Below are positions 8,358 through 17,009 of a stretch of 64,000 nucleotides of DNA, piece after piece (position 1 is the stretch's first letter; every line of letters starts with the position of its first letter). The stretch covers positions 248,001 to 312,000 of the forward strand of contig JAUIIL010000004.1 in NCBI GenBank assembly GCA_030431635.1. Direction: 5' to 3'. This DNA is from Bacteriovoracia bacterium (lineage in GTDB: Bacteria; Bdellovibrionota; Bacteriovoracia; Bacteriovoracales; Bacteriovoracaceae). The position numbers and the translations under genes were made by a program. The notes under the pieces were generated by a model. That model made no database searches, was not told where the DNA came from, and saw nothing but the letters and a program-made list of their open reading frames with translations.

Positions 8358-10725
8358 CTCTTTTTCTCAAAAACAAAATCTTCAAATTAAATTTGGTGAT
8401 GAAGTCAGTGTTTTTTCAGATAAGGCCTATAGAAAAAGGGCCGGTCAACTTTTTGAAGCAGTTGGTAACGTTGTTATTCTACACAAAGATGAAACGCTTT
8501 ATGGGCAGTCAGCTTCTTTTGATTTAGATAGTGGGGTTTTTGAAATAAAAGGTAACGTCCGCTACGTTTCTCAAGGGGTAACTCTTTATGGCTCAGAGAT
8601 GAAGTACAACATGAAAACTGATTACCTCATCATGAAAAACTCTCGAATTGTTTCTGAAACTTTTAATATTGTGGCGCTTAAAATAGAGAGACTGAGTAAA
8701 GATCACTATAAAGCAGAAGATGCTGAATTCACTACCTGTCGCAATTGTCCTGAATCTTGGGCCATCTATGGGGAGGAAATCGATCTGACTGTTGGTGGTT
8801 ATGTCACAATTGTAAATGGACTTATTAAAGTTAATGGGACTGGAATCATGATTGTTCCCTATATTGTTTTGCCAGTAAAAAGAGGAAGAGAAACAGGACT
8901 TCTTTTTCCTAAACTGACATCTCGTTTTTCTGAAGGAGTTGTTTTTGAGCAACCATGGTTTTGGGCCATCGATGATAGCCGGGATTTAACTCTTACTCCA
9001 ACATTTTGGGCCACAAGAGGGTATGGAGCAGACGTTCAGTATAGACATATCTTTGGAGAAAAAAAATGGGTAGAGTTTAATACAAGGCTTATTAATGATG
9101 AAATTTATTTACCAGGTAAACTAGATACTTCTGAATCAGGTGAAGATCGTTTTCGCCACGTCTCTGAAGTTGAGTCACACATGCAGTGGACTCAAAATTT
9201 TTCTCAGCATTTTAGGTTCACTGAAGTTCGAGATCTTGATGCTATCCAAGACTTCTCTGTTTATTCAGATCCTCTTGTGAGAGGAAGTGAAGTGGGTCTT
9301 ACAACTTATACTGAGTATCGCCACGATTATGCGACGGCAACACTTTCTGCGGAATTTAATAGAAACCAGTTAATTAACGTCGCTGATGCTTTTGACCATG
9401 ATTATGTCCAAATTATGCCCCAAATAGAAGTTTCAACTATTCCTTTTGAAATTTTTAAATCTAAACGTCGTTTTTTTAATAATGTTAGTTTTGGTGCGAA
9501 TTCGACTTTTACTAACTTTCGTCAAAATATCCCCAGCGAAGATACGACTTCTCGTAACGCTCAAAGAACAACAGTTACTCCATATATCGATTGGAATTAT
9601 TTCCAACTTGGTGGGTTTGAGATGAGCTCTCGATTTAAACATGAGTTTATGTATTATGATTTTCGAGGAGAGAATGATGGTCATTTTGCGAAAAGAGCTA
9701 ATATTTTACGTACTGAGTTCTCTTTTGGCCTAGAGAAAATCTTTGGTCTTTCTTATGAAGAAGAAGTTCCTATTGAAAACGTTTCTGATGAGCAGATAAA
9801 AAAAATTCGGCAAAAAAAGACTGAACAGGCAAAAAAGAAGAAGACAACATTAGAAACAATTGGAATTTTACCTGACTTTGAACGCTCTCTTAAAGATGAT
9901 TTTGTTGTGGCAAAAAGAAATTCTTATAAACATAATCAGGATTACAAATTAATTCATCACTATATCTTTGATGAAGGAGAAAATGGTGATTCAAATCATG
10001 GACTTAATATTTCATCATCAAACACAAACTGGTTTGACTATGATGATGCAATTAGGAGTGAAGAGAATAGATTAGGAAGTAACGACACAAAAATAACAAT
10101 TCCAAGGAAGAATACATTAGAACTTCAGTGGAATAACTCTCTTATTAAAAAAACACCCAAGAAATTCTCCTATAAAGTGGATCAGCAGTACTTAAAAGAT
10201 CATTTTTCTTATTCAAGAGTAGGGTACTTTAATATTTCTCAAGGGATGCGCTTAGAAGATGGATTAGAGTCTTCGAGAAATAAGTTAACCAGACTTTATG
10301 TTGCTTCAGGGGTTAGTGTTTTTAATTGGGAGCTAAGTTTTGACGAGTATTACTTTCATGATACAAATAATAATATTTTTAGTAGTTCTCTCGTTAAGAA
10401 ATGGGATAAACTTGAACTTCTCACTAGGTATAACAGAAACAGTTTTGAAGCGTCAGACTTAGAAACTCTCTCGTTTGGTGCCCAAATTAAACCTCTCGAT
10501 CTTTTTCGATTCTCCTTCATTCAAGAGTTTGATATTTCAGCAGATGAAAATACAAGAAGTATTTTTGAAGTTGATTATATTCCTTCTAATAATTGTTATG
10601 TGTTTAATCTTAACTATCGTGAAACACTCGTTGATGAAAGAGTTTCTTTTAATATTGCATTTAATTTCGGGGGAGAGAGCTTTAAAAGGGCCCAGCAGGG
10701 AACAAATTTAAAAGAGAAATACTAG
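8317..10725 (+). CDS. lptD: LPS-assembly outer membrane protein LptD (OstA)
   Basis: LptD inserts lipopolysaccharide into the outer leaflet of the outer membrane. I chose GTG 8317 because it gives a signal peptide (VKCALISILLFPHSSFS) with cleavage before QKQN; the frame upstream encodes nothing like a leader. The OstA-type N-domain (about residues 20-150) shows the repeated pattern of VFSDKAYRKRAGQLFEAVGNV and LYGQSASFDLDSGVFEIKGNV, and C175-type TTCRNCPESW follows. The remaining 600 residues alternate in beta-barrel style. At about 802 residues it is of normal size. A Lys-rich insertion (around KKIRQKKTEQAKKKK) sits mid-barrel. It overlaps folC and abuts the next gene. Confidence 0.88.
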   Translation: MKCALISILLFPHSSFSQKQNLQIKFGDEVSVFSDKAYRKRAGQLFEAVGNVVILHKDETLYGQSASFDLDSGVFEIKGNVRYVSQGVTLYGSEMKYNMKTDYLIMKNSRIVSETFNIVALKIERLSKDHYKAEDAEFTTCRNCPESWAIYGEEIDLTVGGYVTIVNGLIKVNGTGIMIVPYIVLPVKRGRETGLLFPKLTSRFSEGVVFEQPWFWAIDDSRDLTLTPTFWATRGYGADVQYRHIFGEKKWVEFNTRLINDEIYLPGKLDTSESGEDRFRHVSEVESHMQWTQNFSQHFRFTEVRDLDAIQDFSVYSDPLVRGSEVGLTTYTEYRHDYATATLSAEFNRNQLINVADAFDHDYVQIMPQIEVSTIPFEIFKSKRRFFNNVSFGANSTFTNFRQNIPSEDTTSRNAQRTTVTPYIDWNYFQLGGFEMSSRFKHEFMYYDFRGENDGHFAKRANILRTEFSFGLEKIFGLSYEEEVPIENVSDEQIKKIRQKKTEQAKKKKTTLETIGILPDFERSLKDDFVVAKRNSYKHNQDYKLIHHYIFDEGENGDSNHGLNISSSNTNWFDYDDAIRSEENRLGSNDTKITIPRKNTLELQWNNSLIKKTPKKFSYKVDQQYLKDHFSYSRVGYFNISQGMRLEDGLESSRNKLTRLYVASGVSVFNWELSFDEYYFHDTNNNIFSSSLVKKWDKLELLTRYNRNSFEASDLETLSFGAQIKPLDLFRFSFIQEFDISADENTRSIFEVDYIPSNNCYVFNLNYRETLVDERVSFNIAFNFGGESFKRAQQGTNLKEKY

Positions 10726-11309
10726 TGAGAGTAGTTGTTGTCGATTTTGAAGATAGCTTTACGTATAATATTGCCTGTGAATTAAAATTAATTGGGCTCA
10801 ACCCTGTTGTTATCCATCATAAAGATTTTTTTTCTTTCAAAAAGAGTTGGCCAACAAAAGATGAAAAAATGGCCGTTGTTTTGGGCCCAGGTCCTGGTCA
10901 TCCCGACGAATATCTCTATTGTTTAGAAAAAATAAAACGATTAAAAGAAATGGAGAATGTTTATTTGATGGGAGTTTGCTTGGGGCATCAACTTATTTGG
11001 AAGTCATTGGGGGCAGATATCAAACAGATTGAAAAACCCCTTCACGGACAGACCAAAGAGATCTATCTGAGTGGCAAGATAGGCAAATTTTTATCCCCTT
11101 CAAATCCTCAAGTAAAAGTCCAAGTTTATAATTCTCTTAAAGTCGAGCTATCAAGTGAAATCTTAAAGGCTTATGAATTTATTTTATCTGATGATGGGCC
11201 AATGATAGGAATGGCCGAGAGAATGATAACTTATCAGTTCCATCCAGAATCAATAGGAACATCTTACCGTCGCCTCTTCTTTGGTCCTATAAAGGGTTTT
11301 CTCGTATAA
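10725..11309 (+). CDS. Class I glutamine amidotransferase, anthranilate / aminodeoxychorismate synthase component II type
   Basis: A 194-residue glutaminase that releases ammonia for chorismate amination. It opens with VVVVDFEDSFTYNIACEL, the TrpG/PabA signature, followed by LGPGPGHPDE (oxyanion region), GVCLGHQL with the nucleophile Cys, and QFHPESIGT with the His and Glu of the triad. The GTG start overlaps the lptD stop by one base. TrpG and PabA cannot be separated from sequence alone. Component I is not in the window; the folC link three genes upstream suggests folate (PabA), but that is inference. Confidence 0.82.
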   Translation: MRVVVVDFEDSFTYNIACELKLIGLNPVVIHHKDFFSFKKSWPTKDEKMAVVLGPGPGHPDEYLYCLEKIKRLKEMENVYLMGVCLGHQLIWKSLGADIKQIEKPLHGQTKEIYLSGKIGKFLSPSNPQVKVQVYNSLKVELSSEILKAYEFILSDDGPMIGMAERMITYQFHPESIGTSYRRLFFGPIKGFLV

Positions 11310-11316
11310 TGAGAGA

Positions 11317-11964
11317 ATGGATTTATGGCTTAGCGGTGTTTACGACCAAAGTACTTTCAATTTTTTAAGAACAAATGAAGTTGAAACATATATTTTTGAT
11401 TTAAGACCAACAAGTTTGAACTTCATTCAAGAATATAAGCTCCTTGAAATTTTAGAAAAAGAACAAAAATCATCTCTACAATTTCAACTCCTTTTTGAAA
11501 ATGAAAAAGACTTTGTTATTGATAAAATCCTTAGTGATGCTAAACAAAAATCAGCAGGTGACATTTTTCTTGAGTTTACAGGTAATCAATCAAGGGAGCA
11601 GATGGAAGCCCATAGAACGAAATTTTATTGGCATTTCAATACTTATTCACCCTATGAAGAAATAATAAATTCTCCTTATTTAAAAGGAATTATCTTTCAT
11701 ACAAAAGATCTGATGGAACTTGCTAAGCATAATGACTTCCATCAGTTTTTTCACCAAATAGTCACTTCTATGGAGTCATCTAAAAAATCGGTTCATTTAT
11801 TTGCTGATGAAGGTTGTGACTTCTTTAAATCTATTATTGATTTCTACCACTTTAAGTCTCTTATACTTCCTATTACATCAAAGTTTGAAAATAGTTATAG
11901 AGATATTAACGTTAATCTCCTTGCTGAGGGTATGGCTATTGCAAGTAAAAGTTTAGAGTTTTAG
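11317..11964 (+). CDS. Unknown protein, faintly like a phosphoribosylanthranilate isomerase start
   Basis: A 215-residue cytosolic protein lying between the TrpG/PabA glutaminase and surE, 7 bases after the former. The opening (LWLSGVYDQST...NEVETYIFDLRPTSLNFI) resembles the TrpF pattern of a GI-turn followed by a strand and a P-x-S-x-R turn, which would suggest a TIM barrel. The TrpF catalytic Cys and Asp are not evident, so enzymatic TrpF function is doubtful. The rest shows alternating helices and strands without a motif I know. Confidence 0.6.
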   Translation: MDLWLSGVYDQSTFNFLRTNEVETYIFDLRPTSLNFIQEYKLLEILEKEQKSSLQFQLLFENEKDFVIDKILSDAKQKSAGDIFLEFTGNQSREQMEAHRTKFYWHFNTYSPYEEIINSPYLKGIIFHTKDLMELAKHNDFHQFFHQIVTSMESSKKSVHLFADEGCDFFKSIIDFYHFKSLILPITSKFENSYRDINVNLLAEGMAIASKSLEF

Positions 11965-11972
11965 GAGAGAGT

Positions 11973-12731
11973 GTGAGGATTCTTCTTTCAAATGATGATG
12001 GAGTCTTTGCTCCGGGGATAACCAACCTAAAGAAAAGACTTTCAAAAGAACACGAAGTCATCGTTGTGGCCCCTTTAGATGAAAAGTCTTCAACAGGACA
12101 TAGTTTAAGTTTGGATAGACCCATTCGTTTAAGAGAGATTGAAGAAAATGTTTATGGAGTGAGCGGGTTTCCTGCTGATTGTATTTTAATGGGGCTTGCT
12201 CATGTATGTAAGGAACAAAGACCTGATATTGTCATTTCAGGAATCAATAGAGGGGCCAACCTCGGACAAGATCTTTACTATTCAGGAACCATTGCTGCTG
12301 CTAGAGAAGCTAGCTTTCATGGACTTCCCTCCATTGCAGTCAGTTTAGTCTGTGGTTTTCATTCTGAGGACTTTCATTGGGATAATGCTAGTAATGTTAT
12401 TCAAAAAATACTGCATGAAGATATTCATAAGGCCATTCCTCAATTTAGCCTTCTCAATATTAACGTTCCCAATCTACCTGCGGAGCAATTAAAAGAATGT
12501 AAAATAACGACGATAGGTTTTAGAGACTATGAGGAATTTGTCGAACAAAGAGTTGATACAAGAAATAGAGAATATTTTTGGGTTGCCGGAGGTTTGAGAG
12601 GACATCATGAAATTGAAGGAAGTGATTGTATGGCCGTTGCGAATGGACATATTTCATTTACTCCTCATCAATTAATCGGCTCAATGCCTAGGGACTTCAG
12701 TGAGATAGAAAATATTTGTAAAAGATTATGA
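11973..12731 (+). CDS. surE: 5'-nucleotidase SurE
   Basis: SurE is a metal-dependent nucleoside 5'/3'-monophosphate phosphatase linked to stress survival. The start MRILLSNDDG contains the metal-binding Asp pair, and the rest follows the family: PGITNLKKRL, VVAPLDEKSSTGHSLSL, GFPADCILMGLAH, PDIVISGINRGANLGQDLYYSGTIAAAREA and GLPSIAVSL. The GTG start has AGGAGAG at good distance. The overlap with a downstream murein peptidase lipoprotein echoes the surE-pcm-nlpD order of enterobacteria. Length (252 residues) is normal. Confidence 0.95.
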   Translation: MRILLSNDDGVFAPGITNLKKRLSKEHEVIVVAPLDEKSSTGHSLSLDRPIRLREIEENVYGVSGFPADCILMGLAHVCKEQRPDIVISGINRGANLGQDLYYSGTIAAAREASFHGLPSIAVSLVCGFHSEDFHWDNASNVIQKILHEDIHKAIPQFSLLNINVPNLPAEQLKECKITTIGFRDYEEFVEQRVDTRNREYFWVAGGLRGHHEIEGSDCMAVANGHISFTPHQLIGSMPRDFSEIENICKRL

Positions 12732-13276
12732 GATATTTGTTTTTTTTATTATTTACAATGAGCTGTGCTCAGATGAAGAGTGGGCGGTATGTGAAGAATC
12801 CAAATGGACAATGGGTTTTTATTGCTGAAGAATCTGGACTCATACAGCTCTTTGATTCAGAAGAGCCTTCTATGGGTTACTGGAATGGAGATCTTGCTTG
12901 GCCAGTTCCTGCAATTAGGAAAGTAAGCTCAGGTTTTGGAAAAAGATGGGGAAGGCCACATCAAGGAATTGATATCCCTGGCCCAGTGGGAACAACAGTT
13001 GTTTGTGCTGATGATGGAAAAGTCGTTTATTCAGGACGAATGAGAGGATATGGGCGCATTATTATTGTTGCTCACGGGAGAAATATGAAGACTGTTTATG
13101 CTCATAACTCTCGCTTACTAGTTGGAAAGGGTGAAAAAGTTCATAGGGGACAACCAATCGCTAAACTTGGTAGTAGTGGGAAATCAACAGGGCCACACCT
13201 ACATTTTGAAGTAAGACATCGAGGTTATGCAAGAAATCCTCTGCCTTATTTTACAAAACGCTTAGCTAATCGTTAG
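12728..13276 (+). CDS. M23-family peptidase lipoprotein (NlpD/EnvC type)
   Basis: A 182-residue protein with a short hydrophobic leader ending in a lipobox-like MSC (Cys near residue 13). The M23 (LytM) domain is complete: SSGFGKRWGRPHQGIDIP supplies the zinc His and Asp, then YAHNSRLLV and GPHLHFEVR the HxH. There is no LysM domain, unlike NlpD. The intact zinc site suggests a true peptidoglycan endopeptidase rather than an amidase activator. It overlaps the surE stop as ATGA, so the two are translationally coupled. In a predator such an enzyme could act on its own or on prey murein; the sequence cannot tell. Confidence 0.85.
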   Translation: MRYLFFLLFTMSCAQMKSGRYVKNPNGQWVFIAEESGLIQLFDSEEPSMGYWNGDLAWPVPAIRKVSSGFGKRWGRPHQGIDIPGPVGTTVVCADDGKVVYSGRMRGYGRIIIVAHGRNMKTVYAHNSRLLVGKGEKVHRGQPIAKLGSSGKSTGPHLHFEVRHRGYARNPLPYFTKRLANR

Positions 13277-13880
13277 GTGCTTCCATCAAATCTTTTAAAT
13301 GAACAAACTTTTTTAAAAGCTTCATATACAAAATAGCGGTATTTTTAGCATCTTCAAGGGCCGTATGGGCCACTTCTCCCAGTCCAAAATAATCCATTAA
13401 AACAGAACCTGAATCGGAATCAGTTGGTAGGAGACCCATGTCAACAAGCCCTTTACAAAAACTAGTAAGATCAAGAGTTCGGTGATGAAATCTTGTTCGC
13501 ATAAAATCCCATCCCAAGTCGCGGCTCAGGAAAGGAATATCAATAGAGTTCATGGACTTACCAAAAAGAGTAATTCTTTTATTTTCAAAATAGTCTTTTA
13601 CTTTTCTGTCTTCCACATAAGAAATCATTTTACTTCTAAATTGAGCACTGGTTAGCCCCTCATTATGGGCCTTATTAATGAGTTCTTCAAGATTATCAAT
13701 AACCCATTTATCCAAATCTGGTTTTAGCTCTTCAAAGGGAGGACACTTAACTAAAAAATCGAGTTTCAAATCTTCCTCGAAAGTCATTGTTTCAGTATCA
13801 AAAGGAATGCAAGCAAATTCTATAATGTGGCAACTTTCATGAAGTCCAGTTGCCTCAATATCAAAGGATAGGTATTTCAT
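13266..13880 (-). CDS. DEDDh 3'-5' exonuclease (DnaQ / RNase T superfamily)
   Basis: A 204-residue exonuclease-fold protein. Exo I is LSFDIEATGL (Asp and Glu metal ligands), Exo II is NSIDIPFLSRDLGW, and Exo III is HTALEDAKNT with the His and last Asp, so all DEDDh residues are present. HHRTLDLTSF before Exo III is typical of epsilon-like proteins. Substrate (DNA proofreading, RNA trimming, or oligonucleotide salvage) cannot be assigned; no polymerase or BRCT/UvrC domain is fused. It is convergent with the M23 peptidase gene, overlapping it by 11 bases. Confidence 0.85.
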   Translation of the reverse strand: MKYLSFDIEATGLHESCHIIEFACIPFDTETMTFEEDLKLDFLVKCPPFEELKPDLDKWVIDNLEELINKAHNEGLTSAQFRSKMISYVEDRKVKDYFENKRITLFGKSMNSIDIPFLSRDLGWDFMRTRFHHRTLDLTSFCKGLVDMGLLPTDSDSGSVLMDYFGLGEVAHTALEDAKNTAILYMKLLKKFVHLKDLMEAPND

Positions 13881-13922
13881 GGGAATAGAATAAACGATTC
13901 CCTCTTACTTGAAAAACCTTTT

Positions 13923-14828
13923 CTAAAAAGCCGCTGAAATAGGACAGTGGTCACTAACTTCAATATAAGTTTTCCCAAGAACTTGGGGAGCAGCTGGTTT
14001 ACAGCTTAGTGCCTTACAGTGAGAAGCTTTTTGAGAGATGTATTTGTTCCCTAGCTCTCTGACAAGAGACTCACTCATGAGAACATGATCGAGCTGAGAA
14101 GGGTACTCAAGCCCGTCATTCACTCCTCCCCACCAGTAGCTAGAGCAACCAACATCTTCAGTTAAGTTCACTAAATCGTGGGCCTCAACGAATTTGTTAA
14201 ATTTTTGATGAAATGGATTCGCAGCCCCTTTAATATACTCGGTTGTATTGAGATCCCCCATGATAACATAAGGGCCGTATTTGCCTCTGAGTTTTGTTAG
14301 AATCTTTGAGAGAGTCGCAAACTGAAAATATCTTTTGTTAATACTTTGAGAGTTCCCACCAGCTTTTAGGTGAAGGGCGATAGCGACGAAATGCTCCCTT
14401 CTTGGGCTATTGATAACAAACTGGGCCATCATCGCTGGTCTGGAGCCTTGGTTACAAGAGGGTTGTTGATTTGGCTTTGTCACGCTTAAAGCATCTTCTT
14501 CATGCTTCCATTTCATGATGAATTTATTCTTGTTATAAACAAACCCTAGTTTTTGTGAGCTTCCTCCACCGCATTCGGAGAGAACAACTTCATAGAAAGG
14601 GAAGTTTTCTTTCATTAGTTTAATGAAGTCTTCTTTCTCTACAATCTCTTCAACTGAGAAGAAATCATATTTCATTGCGTTAATTATCTGAACAAGCAGC
14701 TTCTTATTAGTATGGACATTGGCCCTGTTATCATAACTGTAATTTCTAATATTGAAGGCCCCGAATTTGAGTGAGGCGAAAGCAGGTGTTAAAAGACTGA
14801 TAAATAAAGCAATTTTAATAATCTTCAT
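13923..14828 (-). CDS. Secreted endonuclease/exonuclease/phosphatase-family protein (DNase I-like)
   Basis: The 301-residue protein has a signal peptide (cut near AFASL, residue 19) and an EEP fold: FGAFNIRNYS (Asn ligand), FSVEEIVEKED (metal Glu), ALHLKAGG, VIMGDLNTTEYI (catalytic Asp and Asn), SQLDHVLMS and VSDHCPISAAF (final Asp-His). All catalytic positions look intact. Three or more Cys pairs fit an exported protein. A periplasmic or extracellular nuclease is the likely role, plausible for prey DNA digestion. A 17-bp palindrome overlaps the -35 region of its likely promoter. Confidence 0.85.
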   Translation of the reverse strand: MKIIKIALFISLLTPAFASLKFGAFNIRNYSYDNRANVHTNKKLLVQIINAMKYDFFSVEEIVEKEDFIKLMKENFPFYEVVLSECGGGSSQKLGFVYNKNKFIMKWKHEEDALSVTKPNQQPSCNQGSRPAMMAQFVINSPRREHFVAIALHLKAGGNSQSINKRYFQFATLSKILTKLRGKYGPYVIMGDLNTTEYIKGAANPFHQKFNKFVEAHDLVNLTEDVGCSSYWWGGVNDGLEYPSQLDHVLMSESLVRELGNKYISQKASHCKALSCKPAAPQVLGKTYIEVSDHCPISAAF

Positions 14829-14862
14829 GATTTCTCCCTATAATCCTTGAGCATAAGAATCA

Positions 14863-14893
14863 ATTATAGCTCTTATAAGTATTTCTAATACTT
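14863..14893 (-). promoter_or_regulatory. Promoter with palindromic operator for the secreted nuclease gene
   Basis: On the minus strand a perfect TATAAT (14868-14863) lies about 35 bases before the ATG. A palindrome, AAGTATT-TCT-AATACTT (14877-14893 on the plus strand), covers the place of the -35 box, which itself is poor (GTATTA). A dyad here is typical of a repressor or activator site. Confidence 0.55.
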
Positions 14894-15001
14894 GATATAC
14901 CAATTCAATCTTTTTTTTATGATACTGGCAACAGATAATTATTTATTTATTCATTTCTTAACAAAGTTTTTCTGACATCAACTAATCATATTTATAGAAA
15001 A

Positions 15002-15244
15002 TTAAAGATAATCGACTTCAATTTTAAAAGACTCAGATGAAATATCGGCTGGAGAAAGCTGGCAGCTGAGTTGAGATCTATTAATAAGACAGCGCTTGCA
15101 AACTCCTTCTCCGAAACAAGAAGAAGCAATAGTGATTCCTCTGTCTTGGAGTATCTCTAAAAAGTTTTGTTGGCTTGTTTGCTGAGTAGTGAATTTATCA
15201 ATTTGCTTCCCTGAGGCCAGGCCAAAAACTTCTACTTCAAGCAA
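15002..15244 (-). CDS. Small [2Fe-2S] ferredoxin-like protein
   Basis: An 80-residue protein with the plant-type ferredoxin ligand pattern SSCFGEGVCKRC (Cys-x5-Cys-x2-Cys) and a fourth Cys further on (LSCQLSP). The family normally has Cys-x4/5-Cys-x2-Cys-x~n-Cys, so an Fe-S cluster is likely though the last spacing is short. ITIASSC preceded by FLEILQDRG matches the helix ahead of the loop. Its start overlaps the upstream lipoprotein gene by 13 bases, suggesting one operon. The partner reductase is not in the window. Confidence 0.75.
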   Translation of the reverse strand: MLEVEVFGLASGKQIDKFTTQQTSQQNFLEILQDRGITIASSCFGEGVCKRCLINRSQLSCQLSPADISSESFKIEVDYL

Positions 15245-16509
15245 CTTATTTCTCCTGGTCTTCTATCATCGATAAGAAAATGATCTTGTCCTTGGGGAAA
15301 ATCGATGTAGGACCAAATTCTTCCCAAGGAAACGGCGTTATAGATAGGAATATTGAGAGTTAAGAGGTCGTTGAGTTGTTCTTGATTTCCTCTTTGGGAT
15401 TCAAAAATAAGCCTTAGAGGATCGGAGAGAAAAAGATGGCGAGAAAAACGCAAGAGAGTATCAAGATCTTCAACGCTTTCAACTTGTTTAGGATCGTACT
15501 GGTAGAGGTGATAGAGATGCTGCCCAGGATCTCGACTCAAGCTAGAACTAAGCCACATAGAAAAAGAGTTTGTTTCTTTCTTATAACTAAAGCGGCATAA
15601 GCTTGGCATTGGAACATGAGAGCTCCCTTGAATAAGGAGTGTCGTCTTAAAGGGGGAGAGACTTTGAATTTCTTGAGCGTTTGAGGCCAAATAGACAAAG
15701 TTTTTTTCTTTGAGGCCATATTGATGGGTTTTGACTTCATGTTTATTAATCAGAAAGATAGATTTGGAGTAGAGGTTCATATCAATATTGCAAGAAATTT
15801 GAGTTGTTTGTGTATTTTTGAACTCAAAAAGTTTATCAGTCTTAATAATATGGTAGTTCTTTTTATTATCAAGGTAATGTCTAACTAAATCAGTAAAACG
15901 AAGCTTAGGGATCCTTTCTCCCGTTTTTAGGAGTTCTTGTCCTCTGGTATAGAAAGAGGATAGAACAGGAGATTTAAGGATAATGCTTCTATTTCTTTGC
16001 AGAAACTTACTAAAGTCTTGCTCAATAAAAAAAGAATTGGGGTAATACAAATCAATGAGCCTGGCCAGGGAGAGGAGCGTTCTTGAGCCATTAGAGTATT
16101 TTTTTAAAATATAATTAAGTCCATAAAGAAAGGGGAGAGACTGATCTTTTTCAGAGGACTTGAAATCATAAAAGTGCTCTTGACCATTGAGTTTAAACTG
16201 AACTTGATAACGTGATGTTGCTGAAGCCAGGTCAGGCCTTGAGTTAATTTGTAGCAAGGACCAAATAATACTTTTCTCAACAGAGTTTAGATAAATCTGA
16301 CGCTCTGATAGTTTCGTCATAAATTCCTTGAAAGCTTCTTGAATTTTTGCGTTTGTACTAATAAGGACTAATTCATTCTTTCCTTGTTCTTTACAAAAAG
16401 TTTGCTTTTGCGTTTTAAGTTTTATTTCTTCATTTTCTTTTTTCTGAAGTTTCTCAATAAAGAATGAGCAAGAGCTCAGGAAGAGAAGAATAAAAGGAAG
16501 TTGTTTCAT
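15232..16509 (-). CDS. Predicted lipoprotein, unknown function
   Basis: A 425-residue protein opening with a lipoprotein signal (KQLPFILLFLSSC, lipid Cys near residue 14). No motif I know is present. The body mixes helices and strands, with a segment LARLIDLYYPNSFFIEQDFSKFLQRNRSI and a beta-rich second half. Genes on either side touch it: its ATG overlaps the stop of the upstream small protein by one base, and its end overlaps the ferredoxin gene. It probably faces the periplasm. Confidence 0.65.
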   Translation of the reverse strand: MKQLPFILLFLSSCSFFIEKLQKKENEEIKLKTQKQTFCKEQGKNELVLISTNAKIQEAFKEFMTKLSERQIYLNSVEKSIIWSLLQINSRPDLASATSRYQVQFKLNGQEHFYDFKSSEKDQSLPFLYGLNYILKKYSNGSRTLLSLARLIDLYYPNSFFIEQDFSKFLQRNRSIILKSPVLSSFYTRGQELLKTGERIPKLRFTDLVRHYLDNKKNYHIIKTDKLFEFKNTQTTQISCNIDMNLYSKSIFLINKHEVKTHQYGLKEKNFVYLASNAQEIQSLSPFKTTLLIQGSSHVPMPSLCRFSYKKETNSFSMWLSSSLSRDPGQHLYHLYQYDPKQVESVEDLDTLLRFSRHLFLSDPLRLIFESQRGNQEQLNDLLTLNIPIYNAVSLGRIWSYIDFPQGQDHFLIDDRRPGEISCLK

Positions 16510-16844
16510 TAAATGGTCTCTATTTCGATTTCATTATTAGTATGCTCAGTATTTAAACCATTGCTATAGTCAAAGTTAAGATCTAGTTCTTTCGCCTGCT
16601 GCGTTTTTGCCCCTAATTCAAAAATAACCCACATCCCAGAACTTTGTTTTGTATTAAGAGCCTGGGTATGGATAGAGAGAATATCATGCCCTTTTTGAAT
16701 GAGTTCAAAAACGAGTTTATCGAACTGTTTTTCGCGGTACCCTGTACTTCGACTAGGTGGGGCAGGGATAAAGTAAGTAAAAGTTTTTATTCCCAAGTAT
16801 TTGTCTCGGCTATTTTTTTCCCTGCTATTACAGAACAATCCCAT
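16509..16844 (-). CDS. Small cytosolic protein, unknown function
   Basis: A 111-residue protein. I chose the start MGLFCNS because GGAGAC lies four bases upstream; the frame also opens earlier without such a site. It contains KTFTYFIPAPPSRSTGYREKQFDKLVFELIQKGHDILSI and MWVIFELGAKTQQAKELDLNFD, which looks like one alpha/beta domain, and an acidic, Asn/Glu-rich end. It is first in a three-gene minus-strand operon with the lipoprotein and ferredoxin genes. I do not recognise the family. Confidence 0.6.
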   Translation of the reverse strand: MGLFCNSREKNSRDKYLGIKTFTYFIPAPPSRSTGYREKQFDKLVFELIQKGHDILSIHTQALNTKQSSGMWVIFELGAKTQQAKELDLNFDYSNGLNTEHTNNEIEIETI

Positions 16845-16997
16845 TTCTGTCTCCTTTTCTAGCAATGTCTTTCCAATATGATACATAGGAAATAAGAGAA
16901 ATGACAGCTAAAGCACGACTAAATTTATTTTCTTAGAAGACTCATTTGGAAAAGTTTTCCCTTTGAGGTTTTCTCTTTTTATTATTTCTGGTTTAGG

Positions 16998-17003
16998 TAT
17001 AAT
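16998..17003 (+). promoter_or_regulatory. -10 box (TATAAT) for the candidate small RNA
   Basis: A perfect TATAAT ahead of the three-hairpin RNA; transcription would start near 17010. I see no good -35 box at 16-18 bases, so an activator may be needed. Confidence 0.55.
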
Positions 17004-17009
17004 TAAATT

